Numbered from the stretch's first letter, positions 39,623 through 50,698 are shown. The stretch is 64,000 nt of DNA from Paracoccus sp. DMF-8 (GCF_029309835.1 NZ_JARJHL010000005.1:310001-374000), one strand, 5' to 3'. Notes: generated by a model from the letters alone, not told the origin. Program-made: numbers and translations.

Positions 39623-40957
39623 CTACCAGTTGTTGCGGAACCAGCGATACGCGCGGCGCAGGCTGCGCGCGGGATATTTCTCGGCGGGCATTTCGAAATC
39701 CCACCATTCGTCCTGCGGATGGGCGGTCAGCAAGGCCAGCCCGATGGCCGAGGCAAAACCGGGCGCCGTCGCCGAATGGGCCAGCCCTTGAATGCGCAGG
39801 GGCCTGCCGATCCGCACGTTCTGCCCCAGCATCCGCGCCGCCAGCGCATCAAGGCCGGGGATCTGGCTGCCGCCGCCGGTCAGCACGATCTGGCGGCTTG
39901 GCAGGTAATCGAAACCGGCCGCGTCCAGGATGTCGCGGACCTGTTCCAGAATTTCCTCGACCCGCGGGCGCATGATGCCGATCAGATCGGCGCGGCTGAC
40001 AGAACGGCGGTCGGTTTCCCAATCGCCGGTATCGCCGCCCAGTTCGATCATCTCGCGGTCGTCGCGGCCGGTGGCCTCCAGCCCGCCATGCAGGGTCTTG
40101 ATGCGTTCGGCGGTGGCATGGCTGGTGCGCAGGCCCTTGGCGATATCCATGGTGATCAGGTCGCCCCCGATCCGCGCCGCATCGGCAAAGATCATGTGCT
40201 TGCGGATAAAGACAGAGACCCCCGTCACCCCGCCGCCCAGATCGATGCAGGCCCCGCCCAGTTCCTGTTCGTCTTCCACCAGCGACGCCAGCCCGCTGAC
40301 ATAGGAGGCCGAGGCGACCCCCGCCAGTTCCAGATCGCAACGCTGGATGCAACTGACCAGATTGCCCGCCGCATCGCCGTCGATGGTCAGCACATGCATG
40401 TCGCAGGCCAGCCGGTTGCCCGAATGCTCGCGCGGGTCCAGCAGGCCGGACCGGCTGTCCACCGCGAAATTCACCGGCTGCGCATGCAGCACCTCGCGGC
40501 CACGGCCGAAATCGGGCACCTCGCAAGACGCCAGCACGCGGGCCACATCCTGTTCGCTGACCTTGCCCGCATCGATCGCGATGTCGCCGGCCAGCCCGTA
40601 GGATGCGGGCCGCGCCCCGGACAGGCAGGCGATGACGTGATCGACACGGACGCCCGCGATCTTTTGAGCGGATTGGACGACCGTGCGGATGGCGCGTTCG
40701 GTTTCGGCCATCGTCTCGATTTCGCCGAACCGCACCCCGCGCGAGCGGGTCGTCGCGGCCCCGATCACCCGGAAATTCGACTGCCCCGCCATCGGTCCCA
40801 CGCCATCGGTTTCGCGAAACACGCCGGGGCCGTCGAATTGCAGGATCAGGCAGGCGATCTTGGTCGTGCCGATGTCCAGAACGGCAATCACGCCGCGCTG
40901 CATCGCCTGCCGGCGCATGTTGCGCATCGCGCGCTGCCCTGAATAGAGATCCCTCAT
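39623..40957 (-). CDS. ftsA: cell division protein FtsA
   Basis: A protein of 444 residues. Actin-like protein that tethers FtsZ to the membrane. The ATPase signature VIAVLDIGTTKIACLI starts at about residue 22, with GGACIDLGGGVTGVSVF and IVLTGGGSQIPGLDALAARM. The C-terminal amphipathic helix (ARSLRRAYRWFRNNW) should bind the membrane. Start: ATG 40957, 19 bp after the ftsQ stop. Confidence 0.96.
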   Translation of the reverse strand: MRDLYSGQRAMRNMRRQAMQRGVIAVLDIGTTKIACLILQFDGPGVFRETDGVGPMAGQSNFRVIGAATTRSRGVRFGEIETMAETERAIRTVVQSAQKIAGVRVDHVIACLSGARPASYGLAGDIAIDAGKVSEQDVARVLASCEVPDFGRGREVLHAQPVNFAVDSRSGLLDPREHSGNRLACDMHVLTIDGDAAGNLVSCIQRCDLELAGVASASYVSGLASLVEDEQELGGACIDLGGGVTGVSVFIRKHMIFADAARIGGDLITMDIAKGLRTSHATAERIKTLHGGLEATGRDDREMIELGGDTGDWETDRRSVSRADLIGIMRPRVEEILEQVRDILDAAGFDYLPSRQIVLTGGGSQIPGLDALAARMLGQNVRIGRPLRIQGLAHSATAPGFASAIGLALLTAHPQDEWWDFEMPAEKYPARSLRRAYRWFRNNW

Positions 40958-40976
40958 CCCTGCCCCCGACCCTTTT

Positions 40977-42005
40977 CTAACCGTTCGTCTTTCTGGCCTC
41001 GCCGGCCAGCTTTGCCTTTTGCGCGGCGGGATCCAGCGGCTTGCCGTCCTCGCCCAGTTCGACCTGCCCGCGCGCGCGGCGGATCGCATTCTGCGCATCC
41101 AGCCCAAGGCGCACCGTCGGACGGCCTTCGGCCCGCAGGTCGATGCTGCCCAGATCGCGGCCCAGCACATCCTGGGCGCGGTCGATAGCGATGATGCGCT
41201 CCAGCGCGGGCAGCGGATCTTCGGCGGGCAGCATGATGCGCTGGCCGTGATCCAGCACCAGATCCCAACGCCGCTCACCCACCCGGACCAGCCCGCGCAG
41301 GCGCGGCAGGATCGGGCCGGCGGCATCGACCAGCAACATCGCCTCGGCCGTGGCGCGGTCGGCGCCCTCGCCCGCGATGATCGGCAGATCGGGACGCACA
41401 TCGCGCGAGGTGGCCGAGGCGACGCGGTGCCCGGTCTTGTCCAGCAGTTCGATCCCGCGCGCATGGCGCCACAGCACGACCGGCACGCGTTCGGTCACGA
41501 CAGCCGACAGCACGCCGCCCGGCTTGATCCGCAATTCGACGGATTCGACCGCGTCCAGCTTCATCACGCGGGCGCGCAGATCGACCAGGTCGATGTCAAA
41601 GCTGGACGAGGGCAGCGTCACCGGCAACATGCTGCGCAGCCCCCGGTCGACGACAGGCGAGGCGCCCTCGATCGTCATCATGGTGACCATGAATTCGTCG
41701 CGGTTCTGGATGCTTTCGACGATGCCCGTCAGCCCGCCGGAAATCTGGGCGCGCCGCGTTTCATCCGACAGCCAGACGCCGACGACCAGCGCCGCGACAA
41801 AGGCAGGCAGGCCGACACGGGTCAGCTTGCGGATGATCGGGGTCAACCACAGCCGATGCAGGCGATAGGCCAGCCGCGACGGCGCGGGGTCGCGCGGTTG
41901 CAGGCGCGCCTGCGGCGGCGCGGGACGCGCGGCGGGGTTGCGCGCCGGCACGGGCCGCTGGCCATAGGCCGCCTGTTCGCGCAGATCGGGGGTCAGGCCG
42001 GACAT
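40977..42005 (-). CDS. ftsQ: cell division protein FtsQ
   Basis: A protein of 342 residues. A Pro/Arg-rich cytoplasmic part, one membrane helix (VGLPAFVAALVVGVWLSD, about 75-92), then the POTRA and beta domains (FMVTMMTIEGASPVVDRGLR, RARVMKLDAVESVELRIKPG, LVRVGERRWDLVLDHGQRIM). It links the FtsBL complex to FtsA in the divisome. ATG 42005 lies within the end of ddl, so translation is coupled. Confidence 0.94.
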   Translation of the reverse strand: MSGLTPDLREQAAYGQRPVPARNPAARPAPPQARLQPRDPAPSRLAYRLHRLWLTPIIRKLTRVGLPAFVAALVVGVWLSDETRRAQISGGLTGIVESIQNRDEFMVTMMTIEGASPVVDRGLRSMLPVTLPSSSFDIDLVDLRARVMKLDAVESVELRIKPGGVLSAVVTERVPVVLWRHARGIELLDKTGHRVASATSRDVRPDLPIIAGEGADRATAEAMLLVDAAGPILPRLRGLVRVGERRWDLVLDHGQRIMLPAEDPLPALERIIAIDRAQDVLGRDLGSIDLRAEGRPTVRLGLDAQNAIRRARGQVELGEDGKPLDPAAQKAKLAGEARKTNG

Positions 42006-42916
42006 AGCGCCTCCTCGACGATCCAGCGGCACAGATCGGGAAAGCCGATCCCCTGCGCCGCCGCCTGTTCGGGCGCCAGCGAGGTCGGCGTCATGCCGGG
42101 CTGCGTATTGGTTTCCAGCAGGAACAGCCCCGCCAGACCGCGCGTGTCATCCCAACGGAAATCCGTGCGCGACAGCCCCTTGCAGCCAAGCGCGCGATGG
42201 GCGCGGACGGCGTAATCCAGACAGGCCGCCGTGATATCGGCCGGGATATCGGCGGGCAGGACATGGCGCGATCCGCCCGTCGAATGTCTGGCATGGTAGT
42301 CCTACCAGCCCTCGGTCACGATTTCGGTCACGCCAAGCGCGCGGTCGCCCATCACCGCGACCGTCAGCTCGCGCCCCGGCACATAGGTTTCGACCATGAC
42401 CTGCGCGGGCATGTCGGGCGACAGCTGCGCCGGACCATTGGCGCCGTCCAGCACGATATAGACCCCGACCGAAGACCCTTCGTCATTCGGCTTGACCACA
42501 TAGGGCGGCGGCAGCGGATGGCCCGCGCGCACATCGTCGCGCGCCATCACGAGACTTTCGACAACCGGCAGGCCCGCGTCGCGATAGACCTGCTTGGCGC
42601 AGGTCTTGTCCATCGCCATGGCCGAAGCCAGCACGCCCGAATGGGTATAGGGCAGATCCAGCCATTCCAGCAGGCCCTGCACGCGCCCGTCTTCGCCAAA
42701 GCGGCCATGCAGCGCGTTGAAACAGACATCGGGCCGCACCTCGGCCAGACGCGCCGGCAGATCCCTGCCCGCATCGACTTCCACGACCTCATAGCCCGCC
42801 TGCCGCAGCGCGTTCGCGCATTCGCGCCCGGACGACAGGGATACCTCGCGCTCGGCCGAGATCCCTCCCATCAAGACTGCGACTTTCGGGGCTGTCCTGC
42901 TCGACCTGCCCGCCAC
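41993..42916 (-). CDS. ddl: D-alanine--D-alanine ligase, interrupted by one in-frame TAG
   Basis: 307 codons. It makes the D-Ala-D-Ala dipeptide for peptidoglycan. Recognisable: [57 protein letters not shown], then after the stop [31 protein letters not shown] and [13 protein letters not shown] with no further frame change. Codon 205 is TAG (42302-42304) where relatives have the first Tyr of 'YDY' (here EGW-stop-DYHA). A single C-to-G or T-to-G change of TAC/TAT explains it. GTG start at 42916 after AAAGG. The end overlaps ftsQ. Confidence 0.9.
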
Positions 42917-43057
42917 GTTTCGCCTTTCGCCCCCGTTTGCCGGGGTCTTGAATGTTATGCCCGGCGACCTGTCGCGGTTCGATCCGCAATCCTGCACCGG
43001 TTCGCAAAGTCTAGCCGCAAACGGCCAGCCAAGGAAGGCCTAATTGCGAAAAAAGGG

Positions 43058-44002
43058 TTAACGCGGCGCGGCCTGATCGGAAAGGGAATCACCGATGCGG
43101 ATGACCTCCCATTGCAGGAGGTGGCCGCTGGATTCGCGCACCTTTTCGCGGACATATTCGCCAAGCCGTTCCAGATCGGCCGCCGTCGCGCCGCCCGCGT
43201 TCAACAGGAAATTCGGGTGCTTTTCCGACATCTGCGCACCGCCCAAACGATGGCCGCGCAGCCCCGCCGCGTCGATCAGCGACCAGGCCTTCAGCTCATG
43301 CGTGTCATCGGCCCGCCCGGTCGAGGAAAACCCCGCCGGATTGCGGAAGGTCGAGCCCGCCGTGCGTTCCCGCGTCGGCTGGCTCGCGTCGCGGCGCGCA
43401 AGCTGGTCGTCCATTTTCGCGATCAGCGCGGCCGGATCGCCGCGTTCGGCGCGAAAGGTCGCGCGGGTCAGCACCCAGCCATCGGGCAGTTCCGAATGGC
43501 GATAGGCAAGGCGCAGGTCATCGGCGCTCAGCGTGACGTGGCGGCCGTCGCGGGTCACCGCCTGCACCTCGATCAGGTGATCGGCGACATAGGTGCCATA
43601 GCAGCCCGCGTTCATCCGCACCGCCCCGCCGATGGCGCCCGGAATGGTGCGCAGGAATGTCAGGTCCAGCCCCTGATCCGCAGCCTTGCGCGCGACATGC
43701 GCATCCAGCGCCGCCGCCCCTGCGGTCACGGTTTCACCTGCAAATTCAATGGCGTTGAAGCCCCGTCCAAGCCGAATGACGACGCCCCGGATGCCCCCGT
43801 CGCGCACGATCAGGTTCGATCCGACCCCCATCGGGAAAACCGCGACAGCCGGGTCCAGATCACGCAGAAAATCCGCCAGATCATCGGCATCCGCAGGCTG
43901 AAACAGCCAGTCGGCAGGCCCGCCGACGCGCAGCCATGTCAGGTCAGCCAGGGGACGATCGGCGGTCAGCGCGCCACGGGGTTCGGGAAGGGTCTGGGTC
44001 AT
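43058..44002 (-). CDS. murB: UDP-N-acetylenolpyruvoylglucosamine reductase
   Basis: A protein of 314 residues. FAD enzyme completing UDP-MurNAc synthesis. It shows [31 protein letters not shown] (FAD binding), [20 protein letters not shown], and [10 protein letters not shown] with the catalytic Ser, then [19 protein letters not shown]. It belongs to type II MurB. Start 44002 (MTQTLPEP) is preferred over 44038, which adds no family sequence. Confidence 0.96.
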   Translation of the reverse strand: MTQTLPEPRGALTADRPLADLTWLRVGGPADWLFQPADADDLADFLRDLDPAVAVFPMGVGSNLIVRDGGIRGVVIRLGRGFNAIEFAGETVTAGAAALDAHVARKAADQGLDLTFLRTIPGAIGGAVRMNAGCYGTYVADHLIEVQAVTRDGRHVTLSADDLRLAYRHSELPDGWVLTRATFRAERGDPAALIAKMDDQLARRDASQPTRERTAGSTFRNPAGFSSTGRADDTHELKAWSLIDAAGLRGHRLGGAQMSEKHPNFLLNAGGATAADLERLGEYVREKVRESSGHLLQWEVIRIGDSLSDQAAPR

Positions 44003-44123
44003 GCCAGCGGTCCTAATCAGAGCCGTGGCGGGCGTCAATGCAAGGCGTTGCGGATCACGATGCCCGTTCCGGCCAAGAATCCGTGCCAGCCCCTAAAGTG
44101 CCCGTCCGGAAACCATGGTGGCC

Positions 44124-44492
44124 CTATTCCGCCGCGCTGATCAGTATCATCGCAATCGACAGCAGGCCCAGCACAGCCGCACCTGCGGGGCCGGACGGGG
44201 TCAGGCGCGGGGGGCGGGCGATCAGTTCGTGGGTGCCGCGTATCATCGCGCCCGCAAGGATGGCTGCGGCCATGATCAGCGCGACCATCGCCATGACGGT
44301 GCCGACGATTCCGGCCAGATAGCCGCCGGTCTTGCCCTGCCCGGTCACATAGCAGATGCCTGCGGCCAGCAGCACCCCCGCGATCCCGCCGGCCAGCCAG
44401 CCCCATTGCCGCGCGCCGCAACGGCGATAGCCATAGATCGCGCCGGTCAGGGCGGCGATCAGGGGCACGGCAACGATCAGGACGTCCTGCAT
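44124..44492 (-). CDS. small membrane protein in the mur cluster
   Basis: A protein of 122 residues with about four predicted helices: VLIVAVPLIAALTGAIYGY, WGWLAGGIAGVLLAAGICYV, VMAMVALIMAAAILAGAMI and GAAVLGLLSIAMILISA. I do not recognise a family. It lies 3 bp after the DUF2484 gene and 121 bp before murB on the same strand, so it belongs to the cluster transcript. Confidence 0.7.
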   Translation of the reverse strand: MQDVLIVAVPLIAALTGAIYGYRRCGARQWGWLAGGIAGVLLAAGICYVTGQGKTGGYLAGIVGTVMAMVALIMAAAILAGAMIRGTHELIARPPRLTPSGPAGAAVLGLLSIAMILISAAE

Positions 44493-44495
44493 GGA

Positions 44496-44786
44496 TCACT
44501 CGGCCGCGGGACGAGAGCCGCGCTGTGCCAGCGAACGGCGCGGCGCGGCGCGGGGGTGCCAGATCAGCAGGCACAGGCCCAGCCCGAACACCGCCATGCC
44601 GACCACCGGGCCAAGCGCATAGGTGACCCAGCCCAGCACCGGGACGCCCAGGGCGACCAGACACCATTGGCAGGTCGGGCGCCAGCGCAGCCGGACATAG
44701 CCGGACAGGAAGCTCAGCACACCCCAGACCACGACTGCCCCAAGCGCCAGCCAGGCGTGATGGGCAGAGGCTGCGAACTGGGTCAC
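44496..44786 (-). CDS. DUF2484 family protein
   Basis: A protein of 96 residues with two to three membrane helices ([57 protein letters not shown]). The W.P.....L...G.P.LG...Y..GP pattern is the DUF2484 signature, found between murC and murB in Rhodobacteraceae. The GTG start at 44786 overlaps the murC stop (GTGA). Function is unknown; position implies an envelope role. Confidence 0.82.
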   Translation of the reverse strand: MTQFAASAHHAWLALGAVVVWGVLSFLSGYVRLRWRPTCQWCLVALGVPVLGWVTYALGPVVGMAVFGLGLCLLIWHPRAAPRRSLAQRGSRPAAE

Positions 44787-46210
44787 GCCGCCTTCTCCGT
44801 CAGCAGTTCGGGCAGGTTGTTGGCCCATGCCGAAATCGTCCCCGCACCAAGGCAGACGACCATATCGCCCGGACGCGCCTGTTCGCGCACCAGCCGGGCC
44901 AGATCGGATTCGTCGATGACGGCGCGGGCGTGGCGGTGGCCGTGGGCGATCAGCCCCGCGACCAGATCATCGCGCGAGACGCCGGGGATCGGGTCTTCGC
45001 CCGCCGAATAGACCTCGGCGATGCCGACGACATCGGCCTCGTTGAAACAGGTGCAGAAATCGTCGAACAGGCTGGACAGGCGCGAATAGCGGTGCGGCTG
45101 GTGAACCGCAATGACGCGGCCCCCGGTCGCCTGCCGCGCGGCCTTCAGCACGGCGGCGATTTCGACCGGGTGGTGGCCGTAATCGTCGATGATGGTGACG
45201 CCGTTCACCTCGCCGACGCGGGTAAAGCGACGGCCGACACCGCCGAATTTCGCCAGCGCCTCGCGGATTTCGCTGCGCTTCATGCCCAGATGGCGGGCCA
45301 CGGCCACGGCGGAGAGCGCGTTCGAGACGTTGTGGTCGCCGGGCATGGGCAGGGTGCAGCCCTCGATCACGGGAACCTCGCCGTCGTTCAACTCGGCTTC
45401 GGCCTGCAGGGCGATGTCGAAATGCGCGATGCCGTTTTCATAGCGCAGGTTGATCGCCCGGACACCGGCTTGGGCGTTGAAGCCGAATGTCACGACGCGG
45501 CGGTCGGTCAGCTTGCCCATCAGCGCCTGAACCTCGGGGTGGTCGGTGCACAGAACCGCCAGACCGTAAAACGGGATGTTGGACACGAAATCATGGAACC
45601 CCTTGCGCAGCGCGTCAAAGGAACCCCAATGCTCCATATGTTCGGGGTCGATATTCGTCACGATGGCAATCGTCGCGGGCAGGCGGTTAAAGGAACCGTC
45701 GCTTTCATCCGCCTCGACCACCATCCATTCACCGGCACCGGCGCGGGCATTTGAACCGTAAGCGTGGATCACGCCGCCGTTGATGACGGTGGGGTCCAGA
45801 CCGCCCGCATCCAGCAGGGTCGCGACCATCGTCGTCGTGGTCGTCTTGCCATGCGTCCCGGCAATCGCGACGTTGGATTTCAAGCGCATCAGCTCGGCCA
45901 GCATCTCGGCGCGGCGGACGACGGGCAGGCCACGGCGGCGGGCTTCCTCCAGTTCGGGGTTGCCCTTTTTGATCGCGGTCGAGATCACCACCACGCCCGC
46001 CTCGCCGATGTTTTCGGCCCGCTGGCCTTCAAAGATGCGGGCGCCCAGGCTTTCCAGACGGTCGGTAATCTTCGACCGTTTCGCGTCCGACCCCTGCACG
46101 TCATAGCCAAGCGTCATCAGGACCTCGGCGATGCCTGACATGCCGATGCCGCCGATACCGACAAAATGGATGGGGCCCAGTTCGCCGGGCAATTTCGTCG
46201 CTGCATTCAT
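44783..46210 (-). CDS. murC: UDP-N-acetylmuramate--L-alanine ligase
   Basis: A protein of 475 residues. Adds L-Ala to UDP-MurNAc. The N-terminal Rossmann block is [19 protein letters not shown]. The ATP loop is [20 protein letters not shown], with [38 protein letters not shown] and [13 protein letters not shown] near the C terminus. It overlaps murG by 4 bp upstream and DUF2484 by 4 bp downstream. Confidence 0.97.
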   Translation of the reverse strand: MNAATKLPGELGPIHFVGIGGIGMSGIAEVLMTLGYDVQGSDAKRSKITDRLESLGARIFEGQRAENIGEAGVVVISTAIKKGNPELEEARRRGLPVVRRAEMLAELMRLKSNVAIAGTHGKTTTTTMVATLLDAGGLDPTVINGGVIHAYGSNARAGAGEWMVVEADESDGSFNRLPATIAIVTNIDPEHMEHWGSFDALRKGFHDFVSNIPFYGLAVLCTDHPEVQALMGKLTDRRVVTFGFNAQAGVRAINLRYENGIAHFDIALQAEAELNDGEVPVIEGCTLPMPGDHNVSNALSAVAVARHLGMKRSEIREALAKFGGVGRRFTRVGEVNGVTIIDDYGHHPVEIAAVLKAARQATGGRVIAVHQPHRYSRLSSLFDDFCTCFNEADVVGIAEVYSAGEDPIPGVSRDDLVAGLIAHGHRHARAVIDESDLARLVREQARPGDMVVCLGAGTISAWANNLPELLTEKAA

Positions 46211-47310
46211 CGGGTCAGTTCCGTTACTAGATCTGCAAGGCTGGCCGCCGCATCGGGACGACCCAGTGACAGAGCCTGTGCGGCCATTTCGGTGGCGCGG
46301 CTCTCATCGGACAGGATGGCGCGGATGTCGCGCCTGAGCGTTTCGGCGTCAAGTATGGATTCGGTCAGCACGATGGCCGCCTCGGCATTTTCCAGCGCGC
46401 GGGCATTGGCGGTCTGGTGATCGCCCGTCGCCGCCGCATAGGGGATCAGGATCGCCGGGCGGCCGATCGCGGTGATATCGGCGATGGACGAGGCCCCCGC
46501 CCGGCTGATCACCATCTGGCAGGCGGCCAGCCGTTCGGGCACATCGTCGAAAAAGGGCCGAACCTCGGCCGTGATGCCCGCATCGGCATAGGCTTCGGTC
46601 ACGCGGGCCTGATCCTCGGCGCGGGCCTGATGGCTGATTTTCAGGGCCAAGCGTTTGGATTCAGGCAGGCCCGCAATCGCCGCGGGCACGATATCGGACA
46701 GGATGCGCGCGCCCTGACTGCCGCCGATGACAAGGACGTTCAGGTCCGCATCCGGCAGGGGCGGCGCATAGGGCGTGCCCGCCAGTTCGCGAACGGCGCC
46801 ACGGATCGGATTGCCGGTGAAGGTGCCCTGAACGCCCGCAGGCAGCGCGGTCGGCCAGATACCGCAGGCCACGACATCGACACGGCGGGCAAAGGCGCGG
46901 TTCACGCGGCCCATCACGCCATTTTGTTCGTGGATCATGCGCGGAATGCCAAGCGTCAGCGCCGCAGACATGGCCGGGATCGTCGGATAGCCGCCGAATC
47001 CCACGACAACGGCGGGGCGGTCGGCCTTCATCCTGCGGCACGCGGCCAGCACCCCCCCGGCAATGCGAAAGGGCACGGCCAGTCTGGCCAAGGCACCACC
47101 GCGCGCGGTTGTGGCGGAACTGACGACCTCGCGTGCGACCTCGGCCGGAAAGGCCCCGGCATAGCGCGCGCCGCGTTCATCGGTCGACAGCTTGACGCGC
47201 CAGCCGCGCGACAGCAATTCCTCGGCCAGGGCCTGAGCGGGAAACATATGGCCGCCGGTTCCTCCGGCGGCGATCATGCACAGGGGGGCGGTTGTTTCAG
47301 GTGCGGCCAT
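46207..47310 (-). CDS. murG: UDP-GlcNAc transferase MurG
   Basis: A protein of 367 residues. Converts lipid I to lipid II on the inner membrane face. The glycine-rich loops [20 protein letters not shown] and [18 protein letters not shown], the acceptor region [31 protein letters not shown] and the donor site [20 protein letters not shown] are all present. It overlaps ftsW by 1 bp and murC by 4 bp. Confidence 0.97.
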   Translation of the reverse strand: MAAPETTAPLCMIAAGGTGGHMFPAQALAEELLSRGWRVKLSTDERGARYAGAFPAEVAREVVSSATTARGGALARLAVPFRIAGGVLAACRRMKADRPAVVVGFGGYPTIPAMSAALTLGIPRMIHEQNGVMGRVNRAFARRVDVVACGIWPTALPAGVQGTFTGNPIRGAVRELAGTPYAPPLPDADLNVLVIGGSQGARILSDIVPAAIAGLPESKRLALKISHQARAEDQARVTEAYADAGITAEVRPFFDDVPERLAACQMVISRAGASSIADITAIGRPAILIPYAAATGDHQTANARALENAEAAIVLTESILDAETLRRDIRAILSDESRATEMAAQALSLGRPDAAASLADLVTELTR

Positions 47311-48473
47311 CAGCGGTTACGCCCCAAAACGTCGGCGATTTCCCCCTGCGGGCGCGATCGGGTCAGGGCCAGCAACATGCCAAGCGCGATCCCCGATGCG
47401 ACCAGCGACGAGCCGCCATAGCTGATGAAGGGCAGCGTCATCCCCTTGGCCGGCAGCAGGCGCACGGCGACGCCCATATTGATCAGCGCCTGCACGCCAA
47501 AGGCGCAGGCAAGGCCGGTGCCCGCGATGCGGGTGAACGGGTCGCGTTCGCGCAGCAGGCGCGACAGCGAACGGATGACGATGGTCGAATACAGCGCGAT
47601 GATCACCATCACCATGATAAAGCCGTATTCTTCGGCCGCGACGGCGATGATGAAATCGGTATGGGCATCGGGCAGCGACCATTTGACCGAGCCTTCACCG
47701 ACGCCGACGCCGAAAAACCCGCCCTCTTGAATGGCATTGGTGGCATAGCCCAACTGGGTGCGGGGGTCGACCTCGGAGGCCAGAAAGCCGTCGATGCGGC
47801 GCGCGACGTGGTCGGATGCGCCATAGGCGAAGATGCCGCCAAAGACCGCCATCACGACCATGCAGATCAGCAGCAGCATCGGCGCGCCCGCGATGAAATA
47901 CATCACGATCCACGAAAACAGCACCAGCGAGGCCTGTCCGAAATCCGGCTGCAGGGCCAGCATGACGACCACCACCACCGCCAGAACCGCCGAATAGGCC
48001 CGCCCCGGAGGGCCGCCGACCTCTTGCGCCGAGGCCATGAACCATGCGCAGATCGCGACGAAACCGGGTTTCAGGAACTCGGACGGCTGCAGCGACAGGC
48101 CCCCGATGCTCAGCCAGCGGATCGCGCCCTTGCCATGGTCGTCGCCGACGAATGGCAAGGCCAGCAACAGCAGCAGCGCCACCGCAAAGCCGGTAACGCC
48201 AAGGCGACGCACCTGCTTGGGCGACAGCATCGAAAAGAGCAGCATGACGACCAGCGCCACGCCGCCGAAAAGCGCCTGACGCGAAACATAGTAGAATTGC
48301 GGCAGGCTGTTCTTTTCCGCAAGCGGCACCGATGCGGCCAGCCCCAGAAGCAGACCGATCGCGAACAGGCCCAGAACGCAGGCCAGCGACCATCGGTCGA
48401 TCGTGCGCCACCAACGTGGAAGAATCGGGTCACCAACCCTTGCGGGCGTGGCCCCAAAGACCATCTCGGTCAT
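47310..48473 (-). CDS. ftsW: lipid II polymerase FtsW
   Basis: A protein of 387 residues of the SEDS family, with about ten membrane helices. It polymerises septal glycan. Signature parts: [55 protein letters not shown] and [20 protein letters not shown]. It is the first gene of the minus-strand division block here; murD, mraY, murE/F and ftsI are not in the window. Confidence 0.96.
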   Translation of the reverse strand: MTEMVFGATPARVGDPILPRWWRTIDRWSLACVLGLFAIGLLLGLAASVPLAEKNSLPQFYYVSRQALFGGVALVVMLLFSMLSPKQVRRLGVTGFAVALLLLLALPFVGDDHGKGAIRWLSIGGLSLQPSEFLKPGFVAICAWFMASAQEVGGPPGRAYSAVLAVVVVVMLALQPDFGQASLVLFSWIVMYFIAGAPMLLLICMVVMAVFGGIFAYGASDHVARRIDGFLASEVDPRTQLGYATNAIQEGGFFGVGVGEGSVKWSLPDAHTDFIIAVAAEEYGFIMVMVIIALYSTIVIRSLSRLLRERDPFTRIAGTGLACAFGVQALINMGVAVRLLPAKGMTLPFISYGGSSLVASGIALGMLLALTRSRPQGEIADVLGRNR

Positions 48474-48827
48474 GGAATACCGCCGTCACTGCCTCGAAAA
48501 CATTGCCCGTTTGCCGGGTCTGAGGCAGATCATAGCGCGATTGATGGGGCCGCGCTACCATCTATTCGTTAACGTGACGTTGGGCCGATGCAGCGGGCCG
48601 ACCATTTCCGTATTGGCCGCAGGGGCACGGGCCGCAGGGGCATTGCGGCGAACAAGGATCATGCGAACCGCCCGCGCGGCGCCCCGGCCCCGGAAAGGAA
48701 ACATGCAAGTGGACAGATGGCCGGAGCCATGGCCTGCGCCCCGCCCCTTTCCTATTTCCCCGCCAAGGACTAACTAACCCCTGCCCCGCCCGATCCGGCG
48801 CGGCAGTTCTGCGGCAGGAAGGTGTCC
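48474..48827. other. 354-bp divergent region between ftsW and the metA operon
   Basis: Contains a 15-bp-period direct repeat at 48615-48642 and presumably promoters in both directions. No gene-like frame and no clear SAM riboswitch fold was found. Confidence 0.5.
48615..48642. repeat. 13-bp direct repeat, period 15
   Basis: GGCCGCAGGGGCA at 48615-48627 and 48630-48642. It is intergenic upstream of the P-loop gene, with the same 15-bp period as several gene-end duplications. Confidence 0.85.
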
Positions 48828-49691
48828 ATGCTTTACAAGACCAGAGCCGACTGGCTGGCCGCCCCGAAACGGCGCGTGCTGTTCTTTGGCATGTCGGGCC
48901 TTGGGAAAACCCATGTCGCGACGCTGCTGCGCGGCTCGGGCGAATGGTTCCACTATTCCATCGACTACCGCATCGGCACCCGCTACATGGGCGAGCTGAT
49001 CGCCGACAACTTCAAGCGCGAGGCGATGAAGGTCCCCTTTCTGCGCGAATTGCTGCTGTCGGATTCGGTCTATATCGCCAGCAACATCACCTTTGAAAAC
49101 CTGGCGCCCCTGTCCACCTATCTGGGCAAGCCCGGCAGCGAGACGCGCGGCGGCCTGCCCTTCGAGGAATACATGCGCCGTCAGGACCAGCACCGCCGGG
49201 CCGAAATCGCGGCGCTGCTGGATACCCGCCATTTCATCGGCCGCGCGCAGGATCTGTATGGCTGCGGCAACTTCGTCTGCGATTCCGGCGGCTCGATCTG
49301 CGAGGTCGTGGACCCCTGGGCCGACAGCGACCCGGTGCTGGACGCGCTGGAACAGGACCTGCTGCTGGTCTGGATCAAGGGTTCGGACGCCCATACCGCC
49401 GAACTGGTCCGCCGCTTTGACCGCGCGCCCAAGCCAATGTATTACCAGCCGGAATTCCTGGACCGCGCCTGGACCGGATATCGCGTCGAAAAGGGCCTGA
49501 CCGAACAAGAGGTCAACCCCGACGATTTCATCCGCTGGACCTACGCCCGCGCCCTTGCCCATCGCCAGCCGCGCTATCAGGCGATGGCGCGACGTGGCGT
49601 CACCGTGCTGGCCGAAGAGGTTGCACAAGTGCGCAGCCCCGACGACATGATCGAACTGATTGCCCGGGCCATAGACAGAAAGGACCCCTGA
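48828..49691 (+). CDS. P-loop NTPase/kinase-like protein coupled to metA
   Basis: A protein of 287 residues. Walker A is [17 protein letters not shown] (residues 20-36). [14 protein letters not shown] and a later [17 protein letters not shown] (possible Walker B-like Asp) follow, with [20 protein letters not shown] near the end. The arrangement recalls nucleotide or sugar kinases, but the substrate is unknown and I cannot name a family beyond 'ATPase'. Start: ATG 48828, six bases after a GTG. Its stop overlaps the metA start by one base (TGATG), so the two are translated together. Confidence 0.75.
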   Translation: MLYKTRADWLAAPKRRVLFFGMSGLGKTHVATLLRGSGEWFHYSIDYRIGTRYMGELIADNFKREAMKVPFLRELLLSDSVYIASNITFENLAPLSTYLGKPGSETRGGLPFEEYMRRQDQHRRAEIAALLDTRHFIGRAQDLYGCGNFVCDSGGSICEVVDPWADSDPVLDALEQDLLLVWIKGSDAHTAELVRRFDRAPKPMYYQPEFLDRAWTGYRVEKGLTEQEVNPDDFIRWTYARALAHRQPRYQAMARRGVTVLAEEVAQVRSPDDMIELIARAIDRKDP

Positions 49692-50620
49692 TGCCCATCA
49701 CCCTGCCGAACGACCTGCCCGCCTATGATATCCTCTCGAACGAGGGCGTCATGGTCATGTCGCCGGGCCGGGCTGCGCAACAGGATATCCGGCCGATCCG
49801 CATCGGGTTGCTGAACCTGATGCCGAAAAAGATCCAGACGGAAAACCAGTTCGCCCGTCTGATCGGCGCGACGCCGTTGCAGATCGACTTTCAACTGATC
49901 CGCATGTCGGATCACGAAAGCCGCAATACGGCCGCCGACCACATGCAAAGCTTCTATCGCCGCTTTTGCGAGGTCGAGGCAACGGGCGAGAAATTCGACG
50001 GGCTGATCATCACCGGCGCCCCGATCGAACATCTGCCCTTTGAAGAGGTCACCTATTGGGACGAGCTGACGCGGGTCTTCGACTGGACGCAAAGCCATGT
50101 TCATTCCACCTTCGGCGTCTGCTGGGGCGGCATGGCGATGGCGTGGTATTTCAACGGCCTGCGGAAACACACGCTGAACGACAAGGCATTCGGCTGTTAC
50201 CGGCACGACAACCTTGCGCCCTCCAGCCACTATCTGCGGGGGTTTTCGGATGATGTGCTGGTGCCCGTCAGCCGCTGGACCGAGGTGCGCCAGTCCGACA
50301 TTGACACGAAACCGGGGCTGAAGACCCTGATCGCCTCGCGCGAGGTCGGGCCCTGTCTGGTCGAGGACGCGGCCCATCGCGCTTTGTATGTCTTCAACCA
50401 TTTCGAATATGACAGCACCACGCTGAAAGACGAATATGACCGCGACGTGGCGGCGGGCAAGACGATAGCGGTTCCCGTGAACTACTACCCCGACGACAAC
50501 CCCGCGCTGGCCCCCACGAACCGCTGGCGCAGCCATGCCCATCTGCTTTACGGCAACTGGATCAACGAATTGTATCAGACCACCTGGTTCGACATGACCC
50601 GCATCGGCGAACCCGCATGA
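49691..50620 (+). CDS. metAA: homoserine O-acetyltransferase (MetA family)
   Basis: A protein of 309 residues. It activates homoserine for methionine synthesis. The MetA core ([23 protein letters not shown], catalytic Cys144 in [20 protein letters not shown]) is complete. The residue after TGAPI is Glu113, aligned with position 111 of E. coli MetA, where Gly selects succinyl-CoA and Glu selects acetyl-CoA. The product should therefore be O-acetylhomoserine, matching the MetY sulfhydrylase elsewhere in the window. Confidence 0.95.
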   Translation: MPITLPNDLPAYDILSNEGVMVMSPGRAAQQDIRPIRIGLLNLMPKKIQTENQFARLIGATPLQIDFQLIRMSDHESRNTAADHMQSFYRRFCEVEATGEKFDGLIITGAPIEHLPFEEVTYWDELTRVFDWTQSHVHSTFGVCWGGMAMAWYFNGLRKHTLNDKAFGCYRHDNLAPSSHYLRGFSDDVLVPVSRWTEVRQSDIDTKPGLKTLIASREVGPCLVEDAAHRALYVFNHFEYDSTTLKDEYDRDVAAGKTIAVPVNYYPDDNPALAPTNRWRSHAHLLYGNWINELYQTTWFDMTRIGEPA

Positions 50621-50662
50621 CGGGCGGAACGATGACCGGACGCATCGCGTTTGGCAAGGATC

Positions 50663-50698
50663 GGTCCGCCGCAGGAGTGCAGGTCCCTGCGGCGGACC
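50663..50698. terminator. strong hairpin between metA and ppk2
   Basis: GGTCCGCCGCAGG (50663-50675) and CCTGCGGCGGACC (50686-50698) form a perfect 13-bp stem with a 10-nt loop. There is no T run. It lies 42 bp after metA and 31 bp before ppk2, so it may attenuate or process the transcript. Confidence 0.65.
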
